The notes under the pieces: model-generated | Databases searched by the model: none | Told to the model about the DNA's origin: nothing | What the model saw: only the letters and a program-made list of their open reading frames with translations | Program-made: the position numbers and the translations under genes | In this document: positions 1 through 9,272 of the stretch, in pieces | How positions within the stretch are numbered: position 1 is the first letter of the stretch | Layout: each line of letters begins with the position of its first letter | Origin: an uncultured Sphingomonadaceae bacterium | GTDB lineage: Bacteria > Pseudomonadota > Alphaproteobacteria > Sphingomonadales > Sphingomonadaceae | DNA length: 64,000 bases | NCBI GenBank assembly: GCA_947497085.1 | Contig: CANMFE010000001.1 | Coordinates: 434,001 to 498,000 of the forward strand | Direction of reading: 5' to 3'

Positions 1-1125
1 GGCATTTTCAATGAGGTTGCCCAGCATTTCGTCCAGATCCTGCCGCTCGGCTGCCACGCGCGCTGTCCTGCTGCCATCAAGGTCAAAACGGACATGCGGG
101 TAAAGCTGGGTTACCGCGCGCTCCACAGCCTCAACGCTTTCCCAGACACTGGCAACACTGAGCGCCTGACCGCGCCGGCCAACAGCGCGGGCGCGGGCAA
201 GGTGGTGATCGACCTGGCGCCGCATGACAGCTGCTTCACGGATCACCGTGTCGGACAGGTCGTCCGCCTTGGCCGTGGCAGCGTTCATGACCACGGTGAG
301 CGGTGTTTTCAGCGCATGGGCAAGGTTCCCGGCATGGCGGCGCGCTTCCTCGGCCTGTTTTTCATTATGGGCCAGCAGCGCATTGAGTTCATCCACCATC
401 GGCATGACTTCCAGCGGCAGTGTTTCGGTAACGCGGTTCTTGCGGCCTGTACGCATTTGCACAATCGCCTGGCGCACACGGCGTAGCGGCCATAGCCCGT
501 AAAGCGTCTGCAAAGCGGCCAGCACAATCAGGCCTAGCGCCAACAGGGCAAAACTCTTGGTCAACGTGGAACGGGTCTGTGCAAGCTGCTTGTCCAGTTC
601 GCCGCGGTCCTGCGCCACAATAACCCACCAGCGCGTATCCGATCCGGGCAGATACACCGCACGCTCGATAACCCGCAGCTGCTCATCGCCAAACTGGTTC
701 GAATCATAGATATGCGGTTCGGCATCCTGATGGTTAGCAGGAACTTCCAGTGCCCGGTCCCACAGCGAGCGTGAAGGAAAGTCATCATGTCCCTCGCCGC
801 TGATCTGCCAGTAAAACCCGCTATTGGGTTCCAGAAAGCGCTGGTCCCCGAGCGGGCGGTTGAAAAATACTTCCCCATCAGGGCCGATTTCCGCAGAGGC
901 AACCATGGCCGTCTGCACATATTCGAGCTGTTCATCAAAATTATTGGTGATGATCGAACGCAATGTGCGGTCCAGCGCTATGCCGCCGCCCAGCAGCAGT
1001 AGCGAAATCCAGACCGTGGCGATCAGAATCATCCGGCGGCTGAGCGACCCCGAATGCGCCGGAGGCGCTACTGGGTCATCAATTGTACCGGAAGCAATTT
1101 CACTGCTGGTTTCTGTATCCGTCAT
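1..1125 (-). CDS. Sensor histidine kinase (C-terminus cut by window edge)
   Basis: Membrane sensor kinase pairing with the response regulator just upstream. The frame is open from the ATG at 1125 to base 1, giving 375 residues. A membrane segment lies near residues 32-50 (LIATVWISLLLLGGGIAL), followed by a periplasmic domain of roughly 130 residues, a second membrane segment ending in YGLWPLRRV, and a HAMP linker. The H-box NLAHALKTPLTV carries the phospho-accepting His at about residue 270. The last visible residues, NLIENA, are the N-box of the HATPase domain, so most of that domain lies outside the window. It starts 26 bp after the regulator gene, so the two are probably co-transcribed. 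The sensed signal is unknown; the architecture recalls PhoQ-type kinases. Function as a histidine kinase is near certain. Confidence 0.9.
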   Translation of the reverse strand, partial: MTDTETSSEIASGTIDDPVAPPAHSGSLSRRMILIATVWISLLLLGGGIALDRTLRSIITNNFDEQLEYVQTAMVASAEIGPDGEVFFNRPLGDQRFLEPNSGFYWQISGEGHDDFPSRSLWDRALEVPANHQDAEPHIYDSNQFGDEQLRVIERAVYLPGSDTRWWVIVAQDRGELDKQLAQTRSTLTKSFALLALGLIVLAALQTLYGLWPLRRVRQAIVQMRTGRKNRVTETLPLEVMPMVDELNALLAHNEKQAEEARRHAGNLAHALKTPLTVVMNAATAKADDLSDTVIREAAVMRRQVDHHLARARAVGRRGQALSVASVWESVEAVERAVTQLYPHVRFDLDGSRTARVAAERQDLDEMLGNLIENA

Positions 1126-1151
1126 GGCGCGGTGCCGTGACCATGGCTAGG

Positions 1152-1829
1152 TCAGCCCTCGTCACGGTCCTCCGGATCTTCCAGGCTGTATCCCAGCCCG
1201 CGAATGGTGGTGATAACATCGCTGCCCAGCTTTTTGCGAATACGTGTCACGAATACTTCGATCGTATTGGAATCGCGGTCAAAATCCTGGTCGTAAATAT
1301 GTTCGATCAGTTCGGTGCGCGACACGACCTTACCCTTGTGATGCAAGAGATAAGATAGCAGCTTATATTCCTGCGCGGTCAGTTTTACCGGCTCCCCTGC
1401 CCGCGTGACTTTGCCCGAACGTGTATCAAGCCGGATTTCACCTGCGGTAAGCTCTGAACTCGCATTGCCCGATGCGCGGCGGATAAGCGCGCGAAGCCGT
1501 GCGATTAGCTCTTCTGTCTGGAACGGTTTGGCAAGATAGTCATCCGCGCCTGCGTCAAGACCAGCCACCTTGTCCGACCAGCTGTCCCGCGCAGTCAGTA
1601 CGAGCACGGGAAACTTGCGGCCTTCCTTGCGCCACATGCCCAATACGGTCAGGCCATCAATTTCCGGCAATCCCAGATCAAGAATGACAGCGTCATAATC
1701 TTCGGTTGATCCCAGAAAATGACCGTCTTCGCCATCTGTTGAAAGGTCAACAGCATAGCCGGTATTTTCCAATGTAGATTTCAGTTGCTGGCCAAGCGTC
1801 GGTTCATCTTCAACAATCAGGATACGCAT
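1152..1829 (-). CDS. OmpR/PhoB-family response regulator
   Basis: DNA-binding regulator of 225 residues, normal length for the family. The receiver domain covers about residues 1-115, with the acidic pocket VEDE near the N-terminus, phospho-acceptor Asp51 in AVILDLGLPE and Lys in LAKPF. A winged-helix DNA-binding domain follows (about 125-220), ending in VTTIRGLGYSLE, typical of OmpR/PhoB proteins. The gene lies between the PepSY gene and the histidine kinase on the same strand, so the order is pepSY, regulator, kinase. PhoP-type regulators in alphaproteobacteria often answer to Mg2+, pH or envelope stress, but nothing here identifies the signal. Confidence 0.93.
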   Translation of the reverse strand: MRILIVEDEPTLGQQLKSTLENTGYAVDLSTDGEDGHFLGSTEDYDAVILDLGLPEIDGLTVLGMWRKEGRKFPVLVLTARDSWSDKVAGLDAGADDYLAKPFQTEELIARLRALIRRASGNASSELTAGEIRLDTRSGKVTRAGEPVKLTAQEYKLLSYLLHHKGKVVSRTELIEHIYDQDFDRDSNTIEVFVTRIRKKLGSDVITTIRGLGYSLEDPEDRDEG

Positions 1830-1960
1830 GACTATTCCCTTTCTGTCTCATGGCAGCTGCAAAGCGCGCTGCATGGAAATTATCTCATGGATATGCATGA
1901 AAGACATGGAAGCCCCGGTCAAGGGATATGCTGGAATTGCCCCCATTATTCACAGGCGCT

Positions 1961-2263
1961 CTACCTGCGGCGCAATATGGCACCACTGCGCGCATCAACG
2001 AAAACATCAACCACGCGCTGTCCCTTAATGAAACGCAGGGTATAGACAAGCGTATCCGGGTCATAGCTGAAGCCCAGATAACGCATGCCCTTCATTTTCG
2101 GCACGACACGTTTTTCAATTTCGGATCGGGATTTGATTTCACCCGAACGCATCTGTTTACGCGCATCATCCTGATTATCGCGCCGTGCATCGGCAGGCGC
2201 AGGCATACCGACAAGCGACAGGGCAACAAGCGCGGATGTGATCAAAGCGGATGTTTTCATCAT
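1961..2263 (-). CDS. Exported PepSY-domain protein
   Basis: Small protein of about 100 residues with a signal peptide (ALITSALVALSLVGMPAPADA) and a PepSY-like fold: a helix (EIKSRSEIEKRVVPKM), then strands GMRYLGFSYDPDTLVYTLRFI and VVDVFVDARSGAIL. PepSY proteins are thought to modulate peptidases or sensors in the periplasm. It lies 131 bp before the response regulator and is a common companion of such kinase pairs, so it may report to the kinase (inference). The longest frame begins with TTG at 2269; the ATG at 2263 is preferred. Confidence 0.8.
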   Translation of the reverse strand: MMKTSALITSALVALSLVGMPAPADARRDNQDDARKQMRSGEIKSRSEIEKRVVPKMKGMRYLGFSYDPDTLVYTLRFIKGQRVVDVFVDARSGAILRRR

Positions 2264-2341
2264 GCTCAATTACTACCTATACGGGTTTTAATATCGCGTG
2301 AACAACTGGTGGAGCAGCCGTTCAGCTTTGTCAAACCGTTA

Positions 2342-3082
2342 TTATTGCACCATTTCATAGGTGACTTGCACAGTAACACTTGTTCCCACTTGCCCTGGCT
2401 GTACCGGAGTGGACTCAATCATATCTGCCGACATCGCGCGGGCCATGACACCTTTTTGAACAGGCGATGATCCTGAAATATGTTCGCTAATCGCCAATAT
2501 CCGAACGTTGGAATAGCCAGCCAGCCGTGCATAATCGAGCGCCTGTACCCGGCCGCGCTCCATCGCCCGCTTGCGTGCCATGGCCTTGACCTCGCCATCA
2601 TTGGTCAGGCTGAAATAGGGGCCATTCAGGTTATTCGCACCCGCTGATACCAGAGCGTCAATCATTTCACCCAACCGGTCAATATCGCGCACTTCAATCT
2701 GCACCTGGTTCGATGCACGATAGCCGGTCAGCCGTGGTTCTTCACCTCGCTGATAGTCAAATTCTGGATTGATATTGATGCCCGTGGTTTGGATATATTT
2801 ATCTTCAATCCCAAGCGCCTTAATCTGCTTGATCAGCGCGTCCATTTTACGCGCATTATCGCGCAATGCCTGTTGCGCAGTCGGTGCCTTGGCTGTCACG
2901 CCCGTACTCATACGCGCGGTATCAGGCGCACTGTCGATGCGTTCCGAAATGCTGAGTTCGATGACCGGTCCCTTGGCATCAATATCCACATCTGCCGCCA
3001 CAGCAGGCGCCGCTGTTATCGCGGTTGCAGCCAATACCGAAGCGGAAACCAGCGCTGCGGGAAGATTTTTGAACCTTTTCAT
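2342..3082 (-). CDS. SIMPL (DUF541) domain periplasmic protein
   Basis: Protein of 246 residues with a cleavable signal (LPAALVSASVLAATAITAAPAVAA) and a SIMPL domain over the rest. The opening strand (GPVIELSISERIDSAPDTARMSTGV) and the following helix (TAQQALRDNARKMDALIKQIKALG) are typical. SIMPL proteins, such as E. coli YggE and Brucella BP26, are periplasmic or outer-membrane associated and form ring oligomers; their role is poorly defined and linked to oxidative stress. The start at 3082 has a GGAG eight bases upstream; a longer frame from 3103 lacks this. It appears to be monocistronic. Confidence 0.88.
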   Translation of the reverse strand: MKRFKNLPAALVSASVLAATAITAAPAVAADVDIDAKGPVIELSISERIDSAPDTARMSTGVTAKAPTAQQALRDNARKMDALIKQIKALGIEDKYIQTTGININPEFDYQRGEEPRLTGYRASNQVQIEVRDIDRLGEMIDALVSAGANNLNGPYFSLTNDGEVKAMARKRAMERGRVQALDYARLAGYSNVRILAISEHISGSSPVQKGVMARAMSADMIESTPVQPGQVGTSVTVQVTYEMVQ

Positions 3083-3210
3083 CACGTAAACTCCTTGATG
3101 CAATGTGTTGTAAGGGCGTTTAGGTGACCTTATATTAGCTTTGCCTGAATATCCATGAATTGCGCCATGCCCCCTTGCCAGCCATGTACTGGCGGCCTAA
3201 CTGCTGGAGC

Positions 3211-5016
3211 ATGAGCGCACCACCGATCTTGTCTTATGAAAACCTGAGCCTGATACAAGGTAGCGGCTGGCTGTTTCGTGATCTCGACATCCATATTGGT
3301 CCCCGCGACAGGCTGGCACTAATCGGGCGCAATGGAGCAGGCAAGACAACACTATTGCGGCTGATTGCGGATCAGATAGAGGCGGATACGGGAACCCGCT
3401 CGATCAAGCCCGGAACAAAAGTCGTGATGCTTGAACAGGAACCGGACGTGGCGCGTTTCGGTACGCTTATCGATTTTGCCCTGCACGGCGACGATGCGCC
3501 CGAACGCCATGACGTAGAGGCCATTGCGGACCAGCTTGGCATTGACCTTGACCGTGAAGCCGCAAGGGCAAGTGGCGGTGAGAAAAGGCGGGCCGCCATT
3601 TGCCGCGCATTGGCGCAGAAGCCTGACCTGCTGCTGCTCGATGAGCCCACCAACCATCTGGACCTCAGTGCCATTGACTGGCTGGAAAGCTGGCTCAGCC
3701 GCTATAATGGCGCATTCGTTACCATCAGCCATGACCGCACATTCCTCACCCGGCTTACGAAGCAGACTTTATGGCTCGACCGCGGGAGTCTGCGCCGGCA
3801 GGAGGTTGGTTTTGGGGGCTATGAAGCCTGGATGGAAAAAATCTATGCCGATGAAGCGCAAACTGCGCAGAAAATGGACGCCAAGCTGAAAATCGAGGCG
3901 CATTGGCTGGAACGCGGCGTAACCGCACGGCGCAAACGCAATCAGGGCCGGTTGCAGAAACTTTATGAAATGCGCGCCGCACGGGCCGCGATGATGGGTC
4001 CTGCAGGTGCCGCCAAGCTTAAAGTCGTCAGCGATGATGTTCGCACCAAGTCAGTCATTACCGCTGAAAATATCAGCAAAAGTTTTGGAGAAGGCGAGGA
4101 AAAACGCACGATAATCCGTGATTTTTCCCTGCGTATTCAGCGCGGTGACCGGATTGGTGTTGTTGGCCATAATGGCGCGGGCAAGACGACTTTGCTCAAA
4201 CTTCTCACCGGGGAAATCGAACCCGATAGCGGCACGGTCAAGCTCGCCAAAACGCTCGATGGGGTTATCATCGACCAGCAGCGCAGCCTGATGCAGCCGG
4301 GCAAGCGTGTGCGCGACATATTGGCCGAGGGTGGCGACTGGATTGATGTGCGCGGCACACGCAAGCATGTGCAAGGCTATCTGAAGGAATTTCTGTTTGA
4401 TCCCAGCATGATCGATACGAAAGTAGGCACGTTGTCAGGTGGTGAGCGCTCGCGCCTGCTGCTCGCGCGTGAATTTGCGCGGGCATCAAACCTGCTGGTG
4501 CTTGATGAACCCACCAACGATCTTGACCTGGAAACACTCGACCTGCTGCAGGAGGTGATTGCCGATTATGATGGCACGGTCCTGATTGTAAGCCATGACC
4601 GTGATTTCCTCGACCGCACGGTGACGCTGACACTCGGTCTGGATGGTTCCGGTGAAGTCGATATCGTGGCGGGCGGCTATGCCGACTGGGAAGTGAAGCG
4701 GAAATCTGAACCCGGCAAGGCAAAAGCCGCGCAAAAACTCAAGACACCGGCACAGAAGCCCAAGACGTCCGGCCAGTCCCGGCGCAAGTTGAGTTACAAG
4801 GACCAGCGTGATTATGATGGTCTTCCTGCCCGGATCGAAGAGCTTGACAAGCTGATCGCACATCATGAAAGCGAGCTTGGAGACCCCGACCTGTTCACCA
4901 CTGACCCTGCACGCTTTTCTCAGTTAACCAAGGCCATAGAGGATGCGCGCGACGAAAAGGATGCCGCCGAAATGCGGTGGCTGGACCTTGCCGAACAGGT
5001 GGAGAATATGGGCTAG
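3211..5016 (+). CDS. ABC-F family ATPase (Uup-like)
   Basis: Soluble protein of about 601 residues with two ABC ATPase domains in tandem and no membrane segments, as in ABC-F proteins that act on the ribosome. The first domain shows Walker A GRNGAGKTT, signature SGGEKRRAA and Walker B LLLLDEPTNHLD. The second shows GHNGAGKTT, LSGGERSRL and LLVLDEPTNDLD. A charged linker joins the domains. The C-terminal tail (PAQKPKTSGQSRRKLSYKDQ, then a coiled coil) resembles the DNA-binding tail of Uup. The start at 3211 (MSAPPILSYENLSL) fits the family better than the longer frame from 3160. The 3' end overlaps the convergent DUF6456 gene by 4 bp. Confidence 0.92.
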   Translation: MSAPPILSYENLSLIQGSGWLFRDLDIHIGPRDRLALIGRNGAGKTTLLRLIADQIEADTGTRSIKPGTKVVMLEQEPDVARFGTLIDFALHGDDAPERHDVEAIADQLGIDLDREAARASGGEKRRAAICRALAQKPDLLLLDEPTNHLDLSAIDWLESWLSRYNGAFVTISHDRTFLTRLTKQTLWLDRGSLRRQEVGFGGYEAWMEKIYADEAQTAQKMDAKLKIEAHWLERGVTARRKRNQGRLQKLYEMRAARAAMMGPAGAAKLKVVSDDVRTKSVITAENISKSFGEGEEKRTIIRDFSLRIQRGDRIGVVGHNGAGKTTLLKLLTGEIEPDSGTVKLAKTLDGVIIDQQRSLMQPGKRVRDILAEGGDWIDVRGTRKHVQGYLKEFLFDPSMIDTKVGTLSGGERSRLLLAREFARASNLLVLDEPTNDLDLETLDLLQEVIADYDGTVLIVSHDRDFLDRTVTLTLGLDGSGEVDIVAGGYADWEVKRKSEPGKAKAAQKLKTPAQKPKTSGQSRRKLSYKDQRDYDGLPARIEELDKLIAHHESELGDPDLFTTDPARFSQLTKAIEDARDEKDAAEMRWLDLAEQVENMG

Positions 5017-5546
5017 GCTGCCTCGCCCGGCAGACGATAGAAATCCGCGATCCTGTCAAGCGCAATACGCAGCACCAGCTTACCCGACCGCGTTGGCCAG
5101 CCCAGTTTTTTTTCGGCGATCGGTACCGTTTCACCTGCGCAAATAACACGCCAGGCAATATCATTCAGGTCACGCCCGATATATGTCTCGGCTTTCTGGA
5201 AGCGGTCCTTGGCGGCAATTTGCATTTCAGTCGGCGTAAGGTCTTTTGGCCCGCCACCTTTATGGCGCACCGGGTTCCAGCTCATTGTAACACGCGGAGA
5301 CAGGTTCGCTCGTTCCCAGTCCATACGCAGTCTTTCCCCCGCATCAAACTGACGGTCAGTCAAATATCCCCGCGCATGCAGCCACCCGAGCGGCGATTCG
5401 GCAAGATTTACGGTGACGGAGCGCTGCATCTTTGGCGGTTTTGCCCCCATACTCTCACGTGCCCGCATAATATGGCCGTCACATAACGGTTGCTCTGACA
5501 GCATACGGTTGCGTGTTGCAGGTTTAACGGGTGTATTTTTGCGCAT
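5013..5546 (-). CDS. DUF6456 domain protein
   Basis: Protein of 177 residues, rich in basic residues, with no signal or membrane segment. The core (ESPLGWLHARGYLTDRQFDAGERLRMDWERANL) and the C-terminal helical part (IGRDLNDIAWRVICAGETVP, then GKLVLRIALDRIADFY) match the DUF6456 family, found mostly in alphaproteobacteria and often annotated as DNA-binding. It stands opposite an XRE regulator across an 88 bp intergenic region. Function unknown. Confidence 0.75.
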   Translation of the reverse strand: MRKNTPVKPATRNRMLSEQPLCDGHIMRARESMGAKPPKMQRSVTVNLAESPLGWLHARGYLTDRQFDAGERLRMDWERANLSPRVTMSWNPVRHKGGGPKDLTPTEMQIAAKDRFQKAETYIGRDLNDIAWRVICAGETVPIAEKKLGWPTRSGKLVLRIALDRIADFYRLPGEAA

Positions 5547-5634
5547 CTATAGCTCCTCCGATATGGAAAAACCTCTTGCCATTTTGGTGATAGTGTAGGA
5601 AAGTAAAAACCATATAGGTTTATTGGAGGTCGCC

Positions 5635-6198
5635 ATGATTAACCGCATCCGCGATGTACGCCGCGCAAAAGGGCTGACGCTGGCCGATGTTGCCGCAAAA
5701 TGCGCCCCGCCTACCACCGCGCAGACGATTGGCAGGTTGGAAACCGGCACCCGCACTTTGTCGCTGAACTGGCTCAACCGGATAGCCGGCGCTCTGGGCG
5801 TTGACAGCAATGAGCTGGTCCAGGGCGGCAAGGCGGAGAATATCCCGGTGGCCGCGCGGCTGACCCATAAAGGTGCGCAGGCGCTAACCAGCACTGAGCA
5901 TGCCTATGTCCCGGAGCCGGGGGAACAGATGGTCGCCCTTAATGTACAAAGCGGGATCGGCGATTACCGTGCGCATGACACAATCTGGCTGCGACAGTTG
6001 GCGCCTGACAGTTATGCGACTGCATTGAACCGCGATGTACTCGTACCCCGCCCCGCCGGCCGGTTCCTGTTTGGTAGGCTTATTGGACGCGAAGATGGCA
6101 AACTGCATATCCTGCCATTGGGCGCAGGCACACGCCAGCAGGTGGTAAGCGATCCGGCATGGATTGGCATGGCCGAAACGCTGATCCGTAGCCTGTAA
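5635..6198 (+). CDS. XRE-family helix-turn-helix regulator
   Basis: Protein of 187 residues. An N-terminal Cro/C1-type HTH (residues 1-60: MINRIRDVRRAKGLTLADVA, then ETGTRTLSLNWLNRIAGALG) is followed by a C-terminal domain of about 110 residues with S24/LexA-like strand pattern (MVALNVQSGIGDYRAHDTIW and FGRLIGREDGKLHILPLG) but no evident protease dyad. The start is set by GGAGG at 5625-5629, five bases before ATG 5635. The target genes are unknown; the divergent DUF6456 gene is an obvious candidate. Confidence 0.82.
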   Translation: MINRIRDVRRAKGLTLADVAAKCAPPTTAQTIGRLETGTRTLSLNWLNRIAGALGVDSNELVQGGKAENIPVAARLTHKGAQALTSTEHAYVPEPGEQMVALNVQSGIGDYRAHDTIWLRQLAPDSYATALNRDVLVPRPAGRFLFGRLIGREDGKLHILPLGAGTRQQVVSDPAWIGMAETLIRSL

Positions 6199-6206
6199 GG
6201 GCGCTT

Positions 6207-6584
6207 TCAGACAAGCGGCATCAACGCCGCAACAATCTGCCTATCTTCCTGCCGCAGCATGCCCCAGGCCCGTGCAGCGGCCTTGCTGTCCATTACCTCT
6301 ATCCCCATGCCCAGCGCCTCGATTTCACGCACAAAATGGCGCGGCGGATGCACGAGCGACAGACCGGTACCCAAAAGCAGGAATTCCGGCAGCGGATCAC
6401 ACGGCAATATGGCCACCAGACTAGCCATATCCATATTCTCCATCGCCGGCGGCGACCAATCCAATGCGTTGGAAGATGTCAATAAAAGACCGCCATCCAC
6501 CTGTCGGTTGCCGACCCGAAAGCCGGCACCGGAAAAACCCGAAACCACGGGCCCTTCCGGCATATCATCCTTGAAAAGTTCCAT
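6207..6584 (-). CDS. Mth938-like (DUF498) domain protein
   Basis: Protein of 125 residues covering one Mth938/NDUFAF3-like domain: GAGFRVGNRQVDGGLLLTSS, then LLLGTGLSLVHPPRHFVREI and a C-terminal helix AAARAWGMLRQEDRQIVAAL. Its mitochondrial relative NDUFAF3 assists complex I assembly; the bacterial role is unproven. It follows secF by 15 bp, the usual alphaproteobacterial order yajC-secD-secF-Mth938, and is probably co-transcribed. Confidence 0.85.
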   Translation of the reverse strand: MELFKDDMPEGPVVSGFSGAGFRVGNRQVDGGLLLTSSNALDWSPPAMENMDMASLVAILPCDPLPEFLLLGTGLSLVHPPRHFVREIEALGMGIEVMDSKAAARAWGMLRQEDRQIVAALMPLV

Positions 6585-6599
6585 CAGCCGGGCTTTGCC

Positions 6600-7598
6600 T
6601 TATGGCTGCGCACCGTCGAAACCTTCATTCATCGACTGCGCCTGTCTGTCGGCATCGGTTGTAGGTGGAATAAAGCTGTCAGGGCCCACACCCAACCAGA
6701 TCAGCACCGGGTTCGCCATATAGATGGACGAATAGGTACCAATAAAAATACCGAGCAGCATCGCAGCGGTGAAGCCGAAAATCGTGTCTGGCCCCAGCGT
6801 CACAAGCGCGGCGAGCGCGATAACCATCGTCAAGCTGGTCATGATCGTACGGGCCAGTGTTTCATTGGTCGACAGATCAAGCAGCGAGACGATATCCATC
6901 TTGCGATATTTGCGCAGATTTTCGCGAACGCGGTCAAACACGACAATCGTGTCGTTCAGTGAATAACCAATAATGGTGAGCAATGCGGCAATGATGTTGA
7001 GGTTGAATTCCAGCTGCGTCAGCGCAAAAAAACCAAATGTAAGCGCGACGTCATGGAACAGCGCGAACAACGCCCCGACCCCAAACTGCCATTCAAACCG
7101 GAACCAGATATAGATGGAAATGGCCAGCAACGCGAAAATCAACGAGTATATCCCCGTGCTGAGCAATTCTTCGGACACCTTGCCCGACACGGCATCGACA
7201 CCATCAATACGCACGCCCTGATCGACATATTTTTCCTCGATCATATTGGTTATTGCGATTGTGGTGCTATCGGCTTCCTGCAGGCCATCGGCCTCGTCAG
7301 CATTCAGCCGCATACGGATCGATACGACATTGGGATCGCCGAAACGCTGGATATTGGCATCGCCAAGCCCAAGCGCCGCAATATCTGTGCGAAGCTCCTC
7401 AATCGGTGCTTCCTCCGCCTTTTCAAAAGTGGCCTGAATCATCTGGCCGCCCACGAAATCGACACCAAAATTAAGCCCGCGTGTCGCGACCAGCACAATC
7501 GAGGCGATAATCATCAGCGTGCTGATGGCAAGCGCGACATGGCGCCATTTCAGGAATTTGATGTTCGTATTGTCGGGTACGAGTTTCAGAAGTTTCAT
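6600..7598 (-). CDS. secF: Protein translocase subunit SecF
   Basis: Inner-membrane protein of 332 residues. With SecD it forms the proton-driven accessory complex that pulls exported proteins across the SecYEG channel. The first membrane segment (HVALAISTLMIIASIVLVAT) is followed by the SecF signature GLNFGVDFVGGQMI, a periplasmic domain, and five further membrane segments. The motif SLNDTIVVFDRVREN in the cytoplasmic loop is diagnostic. It begins 1 bp after secD ends, so translation is probably coupled. Confidence 0.97.
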   Translation of the reverse strand: MKLLKLVPDNTNIKFLKWRHVALAISTLMIIASIVLVATRGLNFGVDFVGGQMIQATFEKAEEAPIEELRTDIAALGLGDANIQRFGDPNVVSIRMRLNADEADGLQEADSTTIAITNMIEEKYVDQGVRIDGVDAVSGKVSEELLSTGIYSLIFALLAISIYIWFRFEWQFGVGALFALFHDVALTFGFFALTQLEFNLNIIAALLTIIGYSLNDTIVVFDRVRENLRKYRKMDIVSLLDLSTNETLARTIMTSLTMVIALAALVTLGPDTIFGFTAAMLLGIFIGTYSSIYMANPVLIWLGVGPDSFIPPTTDADRQAQSMNEGFDGAQP

Positions 7599-7599
7599 A

Positions 7600-9207
7600 T
7601 CAGATCACCAACTCTTTCGGCCGTTTATTCTTCAGCCAGATCGCGACAAACATGCGCGTTACGAACACCGCGGTAAACACCGAAGTACAGATACCGATCA
7701 GCAGCACCACCGCAAAACCGCGGATCGGGCCAGAGCCAAACAGGAACAGCAGGATCGCCGCGATCACATTCGTGATATTCGCATCGTAAATGGCCCGGCT
7801 GGCCTCTTTGTACCCGACTTCGATAGCCTGGATAATGCGCCTGCCCGCCCGTCGTTCCTCCCGGATACGCTCGTTAATCAGCACATTGGCATCCACGGCA
7901 GAACCTACGGTCAGGATAAAGCCGGCAATACCCGGCAACGTCAACGTAGCATTGAGCATCGCCATAATGCCAAGAATGATGAACAGGTTCAGGATCAATG
8001 CAATATTTGCATACACACCAAACCGTCCATAAACAGCAATCATGAACGCCAACACGGCAACTGTGCCGATCAGGCCAGCGATCAGGCCTTTCTCAATCGA
8101 GTCTGCGCCAAGGTCTGGGCCAACAGTGCGTTCTTCCACAACCTGCAATTCAACCGGCAATGCGCCCGAGCGCAGCGCAATCGCGAGCTGGTTCGCGCTT
8201 TCCACGGTGAAATTACCGGAAATCTGCGCGGTACCGCCCAGGATCGGTTCATTAAAACTGGGCGCGGAAATAACTTCACCGTCCAGGATGATGGCAAAGC
8301 GGCGTCCGACATTTTCGGTACTCAGTTTTGCAAATTTGCGGCCACCCTCGCTGTCAAACGCGATGGTGACAACAGGTTCGTTGGTCTGCGGATCAAATGC
8401 CTGGCGCGCATCGGTCAGGCTGTCGCCCTTGATACCGCCCAGCCGAATAACCGCTTCATTGCGTCCATCAAAACCAGCGCCTTCGGTATAAGGGAATACC
8501 TGACTGCCAATATTGGCCTGTCCCGCCGCTGTCTTGTTGGGATCGGCAGCGGCATCGACCAGTTTGAATTCAAGCTCCGCCGTCTTGCCGAGCAGCTCTT
8601 TCAGCGCCTCAGGGTCATCCAGTCCGGGAACCTGCACAACTATACGCTCGTCGCCTTGCCGGATAATGGTGGGTTCGCGTGTACCCATTTCGTCAATACG
8701 CTTGCGGATAACCTCAGTCGCGGTATTCATTGCCTGGTCCAGCGCTTCGTCAACACCCGCATCGGTGGGTGTCAGGACAAAGCGGGTCGTATCGCGAACT
8801 TCAACATTCCAGTCGCGCTGACCGGTCAGGCCGACACCATTGGTAAAACGCTGAATTTCCTCACGTGCCGCATCCACCTTGTTCACATCGCGAACCAGGA
8901 AGGACAATGTGCCATTTTCACGCGAAATATCGCCAATTTCGATCCGGGGATTGGCGTTACGCAGTGCGGCACGCACATTTTCTTCCATGTTCTCCATGTT
9001 CTGTGCGCGCACATCTTCCGGGTCAGCTTCCAGCAGGATGTGGCTGCCGCCCGAAAGGTCAAGGCCAAGATTAACCGTTTCCTGCGGCAGGAAGGATGGC
9101 CAGTAATCGCGCATCTGTCCGGGCAATAGGCTGGGTATCGAAACCAGCACGCCAAAGAAGAGCAGCAGGGACAGGGAAATGATTTTCCACCGCGGAAATT
9201 CTAACAT
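7600..9207 (-). CDS. secD: Protein translocase subunit SecD
   Basis: Inner-membrane protein of 535 residues. The N-terminal membrane anchor is followed by LGLDLSGGSHILLEAD, the SecD P1 start, then a large periplasmic domain (about residues 50-360). The C-terminal half holds membrane segments with TLPGIAGFILTVGSAVDANVLINERIREE, the conserved RND-like part carrying the Asp needed for proton use. It is the second gene of yajC-secD-secF and has normal length. Confidence 0.97.
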   Translation of the reverse strand: MLEFPRWKIISLSLLLFFGVLVSIPSLLPGQMRDYWPSFLPQETVNLGLDLSGGSHILLEADPEDVRAQNMENMEENVRAALRNANPRIEIGDISRENGTLSFLVRDVNKVDAAREEIQRFTNGVGLTGQRDWNVEVRDTTRFVLTPTDAGVDEALDQAMNTATEVIRKRIDEMGTREPTIIRQGDERIVVQVPGLDDPEALKELLGKTAELEFKLVDAAADPNKTAAGQANIGSQVFPYTEGAGFDGRNEAVIRLGGIKGDSLTDARQAFDPQTNEPVVTIAFDSEGGRKFAKLSTENVGRRFAIILDGEVISAPSFNEPILGGTAQISGNFTVESANQLAIALRSGALPVELQVVEERTVGPDLGADSIEKGLIAGLIGTVAVLAFMIAVYGRFGVYANIALILNLFIILGIMAMLNATLTLPGIAGFILTVGSAVDANVLINERIREERRAGRRIIQAIEVGYKEASRAIYDANITNVIAAILLFLFGSGPIRGFAVVLLIGICTSVFTAVFVTRMFVAIWLKNKRPKELVI

Positions 9208-9272
9208 GCGTGTGCTATCCTTACATTAGAGCACGTATATATACGAGTCAGGGCGACTTGGAACCTGCCAGC

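Noticed and set aside
7519-9129. Very long plus-strand frame (536 codons) opposite secD
   Set aside because: Mirror frame caused by codon bias; secD on the other strand is unmistakable.
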